Notes: generated by a model from the sequence alone, not told the origin. Shown: positions 10,296-19,229, counted from the stretch's first letter. The stretch is DNA of 64,000 bases from Flavobacterium sp. CYK-55 (GCF_018413465.1 NZ_JAHCDK010000005.1:1-64000), one strand, 5' to 3'. Numbers and translations: made by a program.

Positions 10296-10934
10296 ATGAA
10301 AAAACTGCTTTATTTAATTTGTTTTTCAAGCCTTTTTGGCTGTACAACGGATCGTGACATCGCCATTGCTGAGCAAAAGTTAGATCCGGCAAGTGAATTG
10401 ATTTACTTTTGGAATTTTAATTCAATATCCGGAACCGTTACAGAGGTTTTGCCCGATTATCAAGCGACCAAAGCCTTGGCTAAAATTTCATATCCAGGAA
10501 GTGGCGCTGGGTACATGGATGTTTTTAGCCCCGGCTATGATGTTAACTTGCGAAAATCTGAAGAAGCCGGAAGCGGTCTCAGAGCCAGAAACCCCAGCAA
10601 CACCCGCAGTCTGATTTTAGAGTTGCCCACAACAGGCTTCAAAAAAGTGGTTTTGAGTTATGCTACTGCCAAAACTTCATCGGGTGCGGCCAGTCAGATT
10701 TTTTCATATACAGTAAATGGTTCAGATTATATCACCGATGGTTTAACCGTGCGCAGTTTTAATCCGGTTGATGATCCAAGCAGCAGTTTGTTGCAATTAG
10801 ATTTTAGTTCTATTCCTGCGGTAAATAACAATGCGAACTTCAAAGTTAAAATCAATTTTGAAGGGCCAACTGCCTCAGGAGCCTCCGGAAACAACCGATT
10901 TGACAACGTGGCAGTTGATGCCGTACCGTTTTAA
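10296..10934 (+). CDS. Outer-membrane-type lipoprotein with choice-of-anchor-like beta-sandwich
   Basis: The product is 212 residues. I chose the ATG at 10296 because it begins a classical lipoprotein signal (basic MKK, hydrophobic stretch, lipobox SLFGC with Cys16). An earlier in-frame ATG at 10275 overlaps the promoter element. The mature part is one beta-rich domain with motifs LIYFWNFNS near the start and NNNANFKVKI ... NRFDNVAV at the end. The same ending occurs in the N-terminal module of the T9SS protein at 6557-9949. In longer relatives this module precedes nucleases or lamin-tail domains, but no catalytic domain follows here. It starts a three-gene operon with an SdiA-regulated-like protein and a porin. 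A carrier or surface scaffold role is possible; the function is unknown. Confidence 0.7.
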   Translation: MKKLLYLICFSSLFGCTTDRDIAIAEQKLDPASELIYFWNFNSISGTVTEVLPDYQATKALAKISYPGSGAGYMDVFSPGYDVNLRKSEEAGSGLRARNPSNTRSLILELPTTGFKKVVLSYATAKTSSGAASQIFSYTVNGSDYITDGLTVRSFNPVDDPSSSLLQLDFSSIPAVNNNANFKVKINFEGPTASGASGNNRFDNVAVDAVPF

Positions 10935-10944
10935 TACCAAACCA

Positions 10945-11673
10945 ATGAATTCAAAAATTCAATCAGCTATTTATTTTTTGCTGTCAGCAATGGTAGGGGC
11001 CAGCGCACAATCAATGAAGTTAAAATCAAAGCAGTCTGTTCAGGTAGATATTCCTGAGCCATCTGATATTTATTTTGCACCCGACAGCCGTACATTTTTT
11101 TGGGTCAGCGATCAAGGAACTTTATTCGAAACAGATTCACAAGGCAAAATCATTCGTCAAAAAGCAGTTCCCAATTCAGATTTAGAAGCATTGTTTGTGC
11201 GGGATTCTTCCGTTTTTGTAATGGATGAAACCCATCGATTGATACACGAGTTCGGTCGAAATCATCTGGATTTAATCAGATCTGTAAACGTTCCGTATGC
11301 CGGTGGACGAAACAAAGGTTTTGAAGCCATGTGTTACAACAGCGATTTAAAAAAATATCTTTTGATTACAGAACGCGATCCAGTGGTACTTTTTGAGTTG
11401 GATGAGCAATTTCACATCTTGAATCAAATCAATTTGAGTCGGTTGGCCCGAGATATTTCTTCGGTGCTGTATCACAATGGTTTTTTATGGTTGCTCAGCG
11501 ATGAAGACAGAACGCTTTTTAAACTTGACCCCAAAGATTATAGAATCCTTCAAAGTTGGATTTTACCGATCGTTAATCCGGAAGGTTTTTGCTTTGATGA
11601 AAATCAACAATTACGGGTGATTTCAGACGATATGCAGCGAATGTATTACTTCAATCAATTGGATCAAAAATAA
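10945..11673 (+). CDS. SdiA-regulated-like (YjiK-type) beta-propeller protein
   Basis: The product is 242 residues. The chosen start (10945, 10 nt after the preceding stop) gives a signal peptide ending ASAQ. An upstream in-frame ATG at 10831 lies inside the previous gene and is unlikely. The mature protein has short beta-propeller blades: PSDIYFAPDSRTFFWVSDQG, a DLEAL motif, NKGFEAMCY, and NPEGFCFDENQQL near the end. This matches the SdiA-regulated domain family, related to esterase-like phytase propellers. Catalytic activity is not proven in that family. Tight linkage (1 nt gap) to a phosphate-selective-type porin gives a weak hint of phosphate-ester handling. It is expected in the periplasm. 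Confidence 0.7.
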   Translation: MNSKIQSAIYFLLSAMVGASAQSMKLKSKQSVQVDIPEPSDIYFAPDSRTFFWVSDQGTLFETDSQGKIIRQKAVPNSDLEALFVRDSSVFVMDETHRLIHEFGRNHLDLIRSVNVPYAGGRNKGFEAMCYNSDLKKYLLITERDPVVLFELDEQFHILNQINLSRLARDISSVLYHNGFLWLLSDEDRTLFKLDPKDYRILQSWILPIVNPEGFCFDENQQLRVISDDMQRMYYFNQLDQK

Positions 11674-11674
11674 A

Positions 11675-12850
11675 ATGAGGCCAAACTACTTTTTAATTTT
11701 AATGGCTGCTTATTCACCATTTTCTTGGGCGCAGCTCACCCTGAGCAACGGCAACCATATGCTTGAAATCACCGGAAACGTATCTACTTATTTCAATCAA
11801 AGAACTTTAAAGTCTGACCAAAGAGATCATTCTAAAGACCGATTCAAACTGCGCGATGCCCAAATTGAGTTAGAAGGTCGTGTGGGCGGAGATTTTGAAT
11901 ATGAGCTCAAATTTGATTTAGCCGACATGGCCGACAACAACGGAACCACGCAGATTGACCCCGAAAATCCGGGGCTCATGGAAGCTAGTGTAACCTATAA
12001 AGGCTTGGGCTGGTTTGATATTCAAACAGGTTATGGCAAACTTTATTACTCTAGAAGTGCTTTGGTTCCTTTTGGCTACAGTCCGTATTGGCAAAGAGCT
12101 GAACTCACAAGAGGTTCTGTTTTTTCAACACGCGATGTAGGAGTAACACTGATGAAAAATTTCTGGCGTCAACGGGCCAATATTTATTTAGGCGCCTATA
12201 CTGGTTTAGGCGAATGGTCGCTCAACGGAGACAACGATGCCAGTGGACAACTGGAATATGTGGGCAGAGTTGATGTTTCGTATCCGGCGCGCTATCGCTA
12301 CCGCGAAATTGACGATCATCTTTCGCCTACGCCCATGTTTTCATTGGGATTAAATGCCCGATACACCAATAAATCACAACCTGACGGCGAAACACTTCCG
12401 GCAGAGGCATTGGGCGAATACGGAATTAAAGTCATTGACGGAAAACGAACCGCCTACGGATTAGATGCTTCTTTTCAGTACATGGGATTTTCAGCGCAAT
12501 TTGAGCTGCATCAACTCAAGTTTGAACCCAGAAAAGAGAACGATCCCCTATTTTTAAATTTCAATCCAAGTCAAACCCGAGGTTATGTTTTGGCCGGCGG
12601 CTACATAGCGCAACTGAATTATTTTGTCAAAAAATGGCATACAATTGTCTCTGCGCGATATGAAGAATTAGACCTCAATGATTTAGCGCCCGGCAACAGT
12701 CAGCGTTTTTCATCAGCTTTGGCTTATCAAATACACGGATACAATGCCATGGTTAAGTTTCAATACTTCAATATTATTCATGAAGAAAGCATCGACCCGC
12801 TCAAATGGACCGAACAATTCAGGCTGGGGATGCAATTTCAATTCAAATAA
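11675..12850 (+). CDS. Phosphate-selective porin O/P family outer-membrane beta-barrel
   Basis: The product is 391 residues with a signal peptide ending SWAQ near residue 20. The sequence is an alternation of short amphipathic strands typical of the OprP/OprO porin family: FKLRDAQIELEG, GDFEYELKFDLAD, a VPFGYSPYWQRAELTRGS segment, and a final strand ending in aromatic/basic FQFK. Length is slightly below the family norm of about 400-450. It follows the propeller gene by one base, so the three genes form an operon. The operon ends at a strong hairpin just downstream. Family members pass phosphate or polyphosphate, but many Bacteroidota members carry other anions. Substrate here is inferred only. 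Confidence 0.8.
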   Translation: MRPNYFLILMAAYSPFSWAQLTLSNGNHMLEITGNVSTYFNQRTLKSDQRDHSKDRFKLRDAQIELEGRVGGDFEYELKFDLADMADNNGTTQIDPENPGLMEASVTYKGLGWFDIQTGYGKLYYSRSALVPFGYSPYWQRAELTRGSVFSTRDVGVTLMKNFWRQRANIYLGAYTGLGEWSLNGDNDASGQLEYVGRVDVSYPARYRYREIDDHLSPTPMFSLGLNARYTNKSQPDGETLPAEALGEYGIKVIDGKRTAYGLDASFQYMGFSAQFELHQLKFEPRKENDPLFLNFNPSQTRGYVLAGGYIAQLNYFVKKWHTIVSARYEELDLNDLAPGNSQRFSSALAYQIHGYNAMVKFQYFNIIHEESIDPLKWTEQFRLGMQFQFK

Positions 12851-12879
12851 AAGTGGGTTAATAAATTGAGTTTTTTACT

Positions 12880-12919
12880 AAGGGGAAAGTCTGAAGATTT
12901 TGTTTTCAGTTTTCCCCTT
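12880..12919 (+). terminator. Strong intrinsic terminator after porin operon
   Basis: Perfect arms AAGGGGAAA (12880-12888) and TTTCCCCTT (12911-12919) are extended inside by CTGAA/TTCAG. The loop is short. The downstream T-tract is weak (TTTAAAAAATCTTTT). Confidence 0.7.
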
Positions 12920-13048
12920 TAAAAAATCTTTTCATATTTAGGATTTCACAGAACATCAATTGCAAGAAACAGAGAATTAGCTTTTTAAAAACATGTGTTT
13001 GAAAAAATAAAGGTATCTTTAGGTGAAAGTTTGATTCTATAAAACCTA

Positions 13049-13951
13049 ATGAGCCGTATTCGCTTTTTCATGCTTTTTTTACTCCTAGGCTGTACCAAAG
13101 AAGCCGTCAAAAGTAAATCATCTATTTCTTTTGGACCTGAACTTCCGGTCACAATCAGCGGCTTGACTACAGCTGCCATGGAGCCGTTTATTTCGCCCGA
13201 TGGCAACACTTTGTTTTTTAACAACCTCAATGATGGGATCAATACACAATTGTTTTATGCCACGCGGGTGGATGAGCAGCATTTTGTGTTCGTGGGAGCG
13301 CTTTCGGGGGCCAATCAACCGGCTTCGCCTAGGCTAGATGCCGTGGCCGACCTAGATGGTCAGGGTAATTTTTACTGGACATCAACTCGTGATTATCCTG
13401 CTGAATTAGACAATCTTTTTCGCGGAGATTTTTCGGCGGGCGTTTTATCTAACCTCGAGCGCGTACACGGTAATTTTAATAAAAACACTCCGGGTTGGCT
13501 TGTGATGGATCATGGCATAAGCGCTGATGGGCAATTTTTATACTTCAACAATGCGCGTTTTGACGATGCCCACTGTATAGGGCCGTGTGAAACTGAAATT
13601 GGCTTGGCACAAAAAGTCAATGCAACTACTTTTAATCGGGTGGCCAATTCAGAGGTTTTGTTGGCGCAAGTGAATCAGACGCAATACATCAATTATGCGC
13701 CTTGCATCAGTGCTGATCAACGCGAACTGTATTTTACGAGATATTTAAAAGGCAGTTTGCCCTCGGTGCCGTTGTTTGAAGTTTGTGTGGCACTCAGAGG
13801 CAGCACCCAAGAGGCTTTTGCAGCGCCGAAGGTATTGTTTTCAGACGCGCAATTTATTGAAGCTCCGTCGCTTACTGCTGATGGGCAAGTAATGTATTAC
13901 CACAAAAAAGTGGGTGATGTTTACCGGATTATGATGCGTAAGCGCCAATAA
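13049..13951 (+). CDS. PD40/TolB-like beta-propeller lipoprotein
   Basis: The product is 300 residues. The lipoprotein signal has lipobox LLLGC (Cys15). Repeated WD40-like PD40 blades are visible: EPFISPDGNTLFF, DGQGNFYWTSTRD, ISADGQFLYFNN, ISADQRELYFTRY and LTADGQVMYYHK. Each carries the S/T-x-DG-x-x-L/M-Y/F pattern, giving about five blades. Such proteins sit in the outer membrane or periplasm of Bacteroidota, often next to OmpA-type proteins. Here it stands alone between two terminated units, so its partner is not evident. The cysteine pair in HCIGPCET could form a disulphide. Function is unknown beyond a propeller scaffold. Confidence 0.75.
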   Translation: MSRIRFFMLFLLLGCTKEAVKSKSSISFGPELPVTISGLTTAAMEPFISPDGNTLFFNNLNDGINTQLFYATRVDEQHFVFVGALSGANQPASPRLDAVADLDGQGNFYWTSTRDYPAELDNLFRGDFSAGVLSNLERVHGNFNKNTPGWLVMDHGISADGQFLYFNNARFDDAHCIGPCETEIGLAQKVNATTFNRVANSEVLLAQVNQTQYINYAPCISADQRELYFTRYLKGSLPSVPLFEVCVALRGSTQEAFAAPKVLFSDAQFIEAPSLTADGQVMYYHKKVGDVYRIMMRKRQ

Positions 13952-13998
13952 GGTATATTTTTTTGGTCGCATTTTTCTGTCGGTAGGATTCTATGTCT

Positions 13999-14006
13999 TA
14001 TGTTTG
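13999..14006 (+). promoter_or_regulatory. Promoter -7 element for RCC1-like gene
   Basis: TATGTTTG fits TAnnTTTG, 75 nt upstream of the ATG at 14082. The upstream element is poor: CTG, not TTG, at the 19-nt distance. Confidence 0.35.
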
Positions 14007-14081
14007 CACTCAATTGGCAAAAATGCATCAAACGTATTTTTGCGGATCATTACAAATTGCTATAATACTAACAAACAAAAA

Positions 14082-16604
14082 ATGAAAAAGAAATTACTCT
14101 TGCTCATGAGCCTGATCAGCTTGATGAGTTTTGCCCAGAATTATGATTACACGGTGTACAATCCTGCAAATTCGGGTATTGCCTCGTACAACATCAACGA
14201 TATTAAATTAGATGGCAACGCCAATTTGTGGATAGCTACCTCTGATGCTTTAATCCTATTTAACGGAACTGCTTTTACCAACTACACCACTGATAATGCA
14301 GGGGTCGAATTGGGTGCTTTGCAAAAAATAGCCATTGACGGACTCAACCGCAAGTGGGTAACAACGGTACAGAACGGTTTGATTATGTACAACGGAACCA
14401 CTTGGTTACATTATCGTATGGACAACTCCGGGCTTCCAACCAACGTGATTAATGATGTTGCAGTAGATGCGTCGAACAACGTTTGGCTTGCTACCTATTC
14501 GGGCTTGGTGAAATACAACGGCAGCACCTGGACGGTATACAATGCTGGGAATTCTCCTATTACCGGAAGCTCAGTAAATTCTGTTGCCACCATTGGTAAC
14601 AACGTATACCTGACCAACGAAGGGATTTTGCGCAAATTGAGCGGAACCACTTTTTCGATTGTGGGCGACCAGGCGCAAAAAATCCGCAGGGTTATAGGTA
14701 ACGATATGTATGTAGAATCTTATGGCGGTTACCTCAAATACACCAATGATCAGGTAGTGGCTGCCGCCGATTTCCAAACCACGTGTATGCTTGATTGCCA
14801 GTTTGGCGGAATAGATGTAGACCAGAACGGTAAAGTCTGGGTTGGCTACTCGCGCGAATGTAGAACCGGCGGTGTGCAGAATCTTACCGATTGCCAAGCC
14901 TATTTCCCGGCGGCTCCGGGAGCAAGTTTTGAATACACGAGCTGTCTCGAGGTCATTAACTCAAACACCATCTGGGTCGGGACCTACGAAATGGGACTGG
15001 TGAAAATGACCTTGACCTCAGAACCTTGTAGTGCGCCCACCAATTTAGCGGTAGGAACCACTACTGCTACCACGGCTTCTTTCAGTTGGACGGCTTCATC
15101 GCCAGCACCCAATGGTTATACGATAATGATCAACAATTTACCGGTACTTGGCGGAACGCCTTATTATACCAACGGAACGTCGATCACCATCGATGGCTTG
15201 TCTCCAAACTCTGATTACTACTGGTGGCTTGCTGCCGATTGCGGCAATGCGCAAAGCCAATGGGTTAGCGGAGGATTTTTCAATACACCGGTTCCACCGC
15301 CGTGTTTTACGAAAATGTCTAATAGTGACAACCACACACTGGCCATCAAAGCCGACGGATCGCTTTGGGGCTGGGGAGAAAACGGATATTATCAAATTGG
15401 TGTTGGTGATACCGTTGATAAAAAATTCCCGACCCGTATCGGGAACGATACAGACTGGGTAGCTGTTGCAGCCTCAGGCTTTCATAGCCTTGCGATAAAA
15501 GCCGACGGTTCTTTATGGGCTTGGGGACTTAACTCGAATGGCGAATTGGGAGACAACACCACGATCGACAGATCTACTCCGACGCGCGTGGGGACAGCCA
15601 ATAACTGGGCTAAAATTTCAGCAGCCCAAGGTACTTCTATGGCCATCAAAACCGATGGAACTTTATGGGTATGGGGTGGAACCCTTTTAGGTTTTGGCGA
15701 TTTCAGCAACCGATATGTACCTACACAGCTGGGTACGGCAACTTACAAAGAAGTGTCAACTGCGGGTCAGCATACGCTTGCCATCAGGACCAATAATACC
15801 TTGTGGGCTTGGGGATGGAACAATACCGGATCAGTTGGTAACGGTTCGAACACCACTGTAATCTATACACCTGTGCAAATCGGAACGGCTTCATGGAAGT
15901 TGGTAGAAGCTAATCAAGGCGTGAGTCATGCCATCAAAACCGACGGTACACTTTGGGTTTGGGGTGTCAATACCGACGGACGTTTGGGGCTGGGCACCAC
16001 CACCAACGTACTTGTTCCAACACAGCTAGGGTCATCTAACATCTGGTCTAAAATGGAAATTGGGCTCGGATTCACCACTGCAATCCGAACCGATGGTTCA
16101 CTTTGGGCTTGGGGCTATAATACGCAAGGACAATTGGGCACAGGAGACAGTAACTTCCGTCCAACACCGGTTCGCCTGGGGTTTGCCAATGACTGGGCGC
16201 ATGCCGGCGGCGGAGACCGTTATGCCATTTATCTTAAAACAAACGGTGACGCATACACAGCAGGCTGGAGTCCGCAAGGACAAATGGGTCTGGGCCCGAA
16301 TGTAATCCACAACACGATGGTACAAATAGCTTGTCCGACAAGTTCGTTGTCAAATTCTGATTTTCTAAACACGGCTGATGAAATCACCGCTTATCCGAAT
16401 CCGGTAACCGATGTGTTGAACATTGATTTTGAACTTGTAGTTGATACGGTGGCCATTTATAACTTGATGGGACAAGAAGTAATGACGGCTATGCCCAATG
16501 CTCAAGATTTTAAATTAAATCTGAGCTCTTTATCCTCTGGTGCATATATGGTAAAATGTGTTTTTGGCGAACAAATCAAAACCTTCAAAATCATCAAGCA
16601 ATAA
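14082..16604 (+). CDS. Secreted two-propeller protein (Reg_prop + RCC1) with T9SS sorting domain
   Basis: The product is 840 residues. I prefer the ATG at 14082, which starts a signal peptide (MKKK..., ending MSFAQ, residue 19), over an in-frame ATG at 14004. Residues ~20-310 carry two-component-propeller-like blades (LDGNANLWIAT, DASNNVWLATYSGL, DQNGKVWVGY). An FN3-like domain of about 90 residues follows (SWTASSPAPNGYTI). Then come seven RCC1 repeats of the pattern AIKxDGSLWxWGxNxxGxLG, enough for a complete seven-bladed propeller. The end is a type-A T9SS sorting domain beginning AYPNPVTDVLNI. The protein should be at the surface or in the medium. RCC1 folds are usually binding platforms; the partner is unknown. 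A bidirectional terminator follows. Confidence 0.85.
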   Translation: MKKKLLLLMSLISLMSFAQNYDYTVYNPANSGIASYNINDIKLDGNANLWIATSDALILFNGTAFTNYTTDNAGVELGALQKIAIDGLNRKWVTTVQNGLIMYNGTTWLHYRMDNSGLPTNVINDVAVDASNNVWLATYSGLVKYNGSTWTVYNAGNSPITGSSVNSVATIGNNVYLTNEGILRKLSGTTFSIVGDQAQKIRRVIGNDMYVESYGGYLKYTNDQVVAAADFQTTCMLDCQFGGIDVDQNGKVWVGYSRECRTGGVQNLTDCQAYFPAAPGASFEYTSCLEVINSNTIWVGTYEMGLVKMTLTSEPCSAPTNLAVGTTTATTASFSWTASSPAPNGYTIMINNLPVLGGTPYYTNGTSITIDGLSPNSDYYWWLAADCGNAQSQWVSGGFFNTPVPPPCFTKMSNSDNHTLAIKADGSLWGWGENGYYQIGVGDTVDKKFPTRIGNDTDWVAVAASGFHSLAIKADGSLWAWGLNSNGELGDNTTIDRSTPTRVGTANNWAKISAAQGTSMAIKTDGTLWVWGGTLLGFGDFSNRYVPTQLGTATYKEVSTAGQHTLAIRTNNTLWAWGWNNTGSVGNGSNTTVIYTPVQIGTASWKLVEANQGVSHAIKTDGTLWVWGVNTDGRLGLGTTTNVLVPTQLGSSNIWSKMEIGLGFTTAIRTDGSLWAWGYNTQGQLGTGDSNFRPTPVRLGFANDWAHAGGGDRYAIYLKTNGDAYTAGWSPQGQMGLGPNVIHNTMVQIACPTSSLSNSDFLNTADEITAYPNPVTDVLNIDFELVVDTVAIYNLMGQEVMTAMPNAQDFKLNLSSLSSGAYMVKCVFGEQIKTFKIIKQ

Positions 16605-16643
16605 ACATGGATTAAAAACATCCGTTTAAATAGTTCTGAACAT

Positions 16644-16679
16644 AAAAAATCCTCAAGAATCAAAGCTTGAGGATTTTTT
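16644..16679. terminator. Bidirectional intrinsic terminator
   Basis: Perfect arms AAAAAATCCTCAAG and CTTGAGGATTTTTT enclose an 8-nt loop. A T-run follows the stem on both strands. It serves the plus-strand T9SS gene and the minus-strand integrase, which converge here. Confidence 0.9.
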
Positions 16680-16681
16680 AT

Positions 16682-17749
16682 TTAGGCTATTTCAAGCGAC
16701 CGAAGATGTAGCGATAAGCCCGAGTTCTGACAGCATGCACATTGATGGATATGTTGCAGTAAGCCGCACAGTTCAGGCTCATTTTTTGTTTTTTCTCGCG
16801 CTTCAGCATAGAGTTTATCCAGCGGGCTGTAGGGTTTGCGTCGTTCGTAATGCGCCACATGCAAATACACCAAAGTGGTCTCGATTCTGGCATGACCGAG
16901 CAAATCTTTAATGCTTACGATGTCAAGCCCGTCTTCGAGCAAATGCGTGGCAAAAGTATGCCGCAGCGTATGGGCCGTTACCGATTTTTTGATTTTGGCC
17001 TTGCGCGCCGCTTGGAGAATTACCCATGAAGCACCTTTTTGCGAATAAATTTGTCCTTTGTTTTTTACCAAACTTCGCCCTCCGTTGAATAAATAAGTTT
17101 CAGGTTTGTATTGTTTGAGATATTGTTCAATCCAACCCAATAGCACCTGACTCACCGGAACATAACGATCCTTCTTGCCTTTGCCTTGACGAACGTGCAA
17201 CATTTTTCGGTCAAAATCAATATCGCTGAGTTGTACCATGCGCGCTTCAGCCGAGCGCAATCCGCAGCCATACAGCAAACCAATGAGCACTTTGTGTTTG
17301 AGGTTTCCGGCAGAAGCAATCAGTCGTTTGGTTTCGTTTCTGCTCAAAACAATCGGTAATTTTTTCTCGGCTTTGATCATCGGCAGTTGATGACTTCGAT
17401 GCGCCATATCTTCCATTTTGTAGGCAAACCGAAGCCCGTAAATGGTATGCTTAAAATAAGACAGCGAAGCGTTTGGAGCGTTCTGACACAGATGAAATAA
17501 ATATTTTTCAATGGCTGTATGCTCGGCCAAAGTGGGCACACAATCTAAATAAATAGCAGCATGAGCCAAGTGTCGGCCGTAGTTTTCAAAAGTGCTTTTG
17601 CTGCGGCCCATGATGGTGGTTTTGACGTGTAATCGGTGGTGGAAATCCGCAAAGCCTGCTACATTTTCACAGGCAATTTCAATGATGTTTTTTTTGCATG
17701 ATGTTATTTTATGAAGCCCGAAAGTAGTCAATGTCGCGATAGTCTTCAA
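16682..17749 (-). CDS. Orphan tyrosine recombinase/integrase (IS91-associated type)
   Basis: The frame is 355 codons long. It has an N-terminal SAM-like core-binding domain (residues ~47-140) and a C-terminal catalytic domain. Catalytic residues are visible: Arg in CGLRSAEA, Lys in QGKGKKDR, HxxR in HTLRHTFATHL, His in LLGHARIETT and the Tyr nucleophile in TTLVYLHV. The C-terminus has a HQCACC cysteine cluster. The start is uncertain. The frame begins at a TTG (17749) beside the previous operon's terminator, and the first in-frame ATG is at 17611. An out-of-frame ATG at 17699 is followed by A8, and losing one A would give a natural MQKNIIE start. Integrases of this kind often precede an IS91-type transposase, but none is present here. 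Confidence 0.75.
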   Translation of the reverse strand: MKTIATLTTFGLHKITSCKKNIIEIACENVAGFADFHHRLHVKTTIMGRSKSTFENYGRHLAHAAIYLDCVPTLAEHTAIEKYLFHLCQNAPNASLSYFKHTIYGLRFAYKMEDMAHRSHQLPMIKAEKKLPIVLSRNETKRLIASAGNLKHKVLIGLLYGCGLRSAEARMVQLSDIDFDRKMLHVRQGKGKKDRYVPVSQVLLGWIEQYLKQYKPETYLFNGGRSLVKNKGQIYSQKGASWVILQAARKAKIKKSVTAHTLRHTFATHLLEDGLDIVSIKDLLGHARIETTLVYLHVAHYERRKPYSPLDKLYAEAREKTKNEPELCGLLQHIHQCACCQNSGLSLHLRSLEIA

Positions 17750-17753
17750 AAAA

Positions 17754-17777
17754 AAGAGCCGGCTTTCACCGACTCTT
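17754..17777 (-). terminator. Terminator of the RND efflux operon
   Basis: On the minus strand the stem GAGTCGG / CCGGCTC (one G-T pair, 6-nt loop) is followed by T8. It lies directly after the outer-membrane factor gene and only a few bases from the integrase frame's first codon. Confidence 0.75.
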
Positions 17778-17786
17778 CAACCCAAT

Positions 17787-19229
17787 TTATTTCCAACCAC
17801 CGCCCAGGTTTCGGTACATACGCACCGTAGCACTGAGCTGTTCTTTCTTGGTTTCGTTGAGCTCCAACTTGGCTTCAAGCGCATCGCGTTGGGTCATCAG
17901 AACCTCTAAGTAATCGGCTCGGGCCGCTTTGAACAAATCGGCAGAAATGTCTATAGAACGATTGAGCGCGTCTACTTGTTGTGATTTGAGTGTATAACTT
18001 TTTTGTAGGTTTTCGATTTTTGACAACTGCGTTGCTACTTCGATATAACCATTCAAAATGGCGCGCTCGTAATTGTACAGGGCTTGAATTTGTCGTGCAT
18101 TGGCGTTTTTGTATTCGGCTTTAATGGCGTTTCGGTTGATCAGCGGAGCAGCTAAATCACCAGCCAAACTATACAACAATGATTCGGGCATGGTAAACAA
18201 ATACGACGGTTTAAACGCCTGAAAGCCCAGCGATGCCGAAATACCCAACGACGGGTAAAATTCGGCACGCGCGGCTTTGACATCTAACTTGGCGGCGGCT
18301 AACTCAAATTCTGCCTGTTTGATGTCGGGTCTATTAGCGAGTAATTGTGATGGAATTCCGGCTTGTGTATTGAGAAGCGGCTCATCAAAGAAATTGCTTT
18401 GCGCTCTAGCAATCGGTTGCGGCATACGACCGAGCAAGAAGTTGATGCGGTTTTCGGTCTCAACAATTTGCTGGCGGATGTCAAACTCCATGCTTTCAGA
18501 TTTGCGCACTTCGGCTTCAAATTTCTGAACGGCCAGTTCGTTGGCGCGCGCGGCTTGTTTTTGAATCTTGACAATCTCGAGTCCGTTTTGTTGTAAACCA
18601 ATACTTTGTTTGACAATCGCCAATTGATTATCCAGCGACAAAAGCTCATAATACGATTCGGCAATCTCTGCAATGAGGTTGGTCATGACAAAGTTTTTGC
18701 CTTCGGTGGTGGCCAAATATCTATTGACTGCGGCTTTTTTGCTGTTGCGCAGTTTTTTCCAGATATCGACTTCCCAGTTGGCATAAGCGGCAATCGTATA
18801 ATCGTGTAATGGGTCAGGAACTTCATGCCCCGGTGTGATTTCGGTAGAGGCATCACCGGCGCCTTGGCTGGTATAACGGCCTACTTTTTCAACACCTGTT
18901 CCGGCTTTGACACCCACGCTCGGCAACAAAGCGCCTTTGCGGATGCGAATGTCATTGCGCGCCATCTCGACCTCTTGCAAGGTAATTTGCAGTTCTTGGT
19001 TGTTTTTGAGCGCGGTGTCAATGAGGTCAACCAGATGTTGATCTTTAAAAAAGTTTTTCCATTGCACGGTGGCCGAATTCACGGTGTCTTGAGCTGACAT
19101 AGCCGTATAATTTTCGGGTAGTTTTCCCTTTTGCTCCGGAGTGACCAGCGCCGGTGTTTTACATCCGACGGCCAATAAAACTACAGCCAATACAGTCGGA
19201 CGAATGATGGATTTTATTTTAGTATACAT
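17787..19229 (-). CDS. RND efflux outer-membrane lipoprotein (TolC/OprM/NodT family)
   Basis: The product is 480 residues. A lipoprotein signal ends in lipobox LAVGC (Cys23). The mature protein has the two structurally repeated halves of TolC-type factors: QWKNFFKDQHLVDLIDTAL and NNQELQITLQEVEMARNDIR in the first, and ANRPDIKQAEFELAAAKLDVKAARAEFYPS in the second, read here as separate short motifs. Long amphipathic helices follow each. The start ATG overlaps the end of the permease gene by 11 bp, so it is the last gene of a three-gene operon. It would form the trimeric outer-membrane duct for the pump encoded upstream. Confidence 0.92.
   Translation of the reverse strand: MYTKIKSIIRPTVLAVVLLAVGCKTPALVTPEQKGKLPENYTAMSAQDTVNSATVQWKNFFKDQHLVDLIDTALKNNQELQITLQEVEMARNDIRIRKGALLPSVGVKAGTGVEKVGRYTSQGAGDASTEITPGHEVPDPLHDYTIAAYANWEVDIWKKLRNSKKAAVNRYLATTEGKNFVMTNLIAEIAESYYELLSLDNQLAIVKQSIGLQQNGLEIVKIQKQAARANELAVQKFEAEVRKSESMEFDIRQQIVETENRINFLLGRMPQPIARAQSNFFDEPLLNTQAGIPSQLLANRPDIKQAEFELAAAKLDVKAARAEFYPSLGISASLGFQAFKPSYLFTMPESLLYSLAGDLAAPLINRNAIKAEYKNANARQIQALYNYERAILNGYIEVATQLSKIENLQKSYTLKSQQVDALNRSIDISADLFKAARADYLEVLMTQRDALEAKLELNETKKEQLSATVRMYRNLGGGWK

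Noticed and set aside
13002..13021. TTG plus TATCTTTA before the PD40 lipoprotein gene as a promoter
   Set aside because: The spacer would be only 12 nt and the -7 element lacks its final G, so it falls outside the consensus.
14571..14897. 108-codon minus-strand frame
   Set aside because: Shadow of the RCC1-type gene, which has strong domain evidence on the plus strand.
18299..18673. 124-codon minus-strand frame
   Set aside because: Same strand but shifted frame within the TolC-like lipoprotein gene, and its composition is not protein-like.
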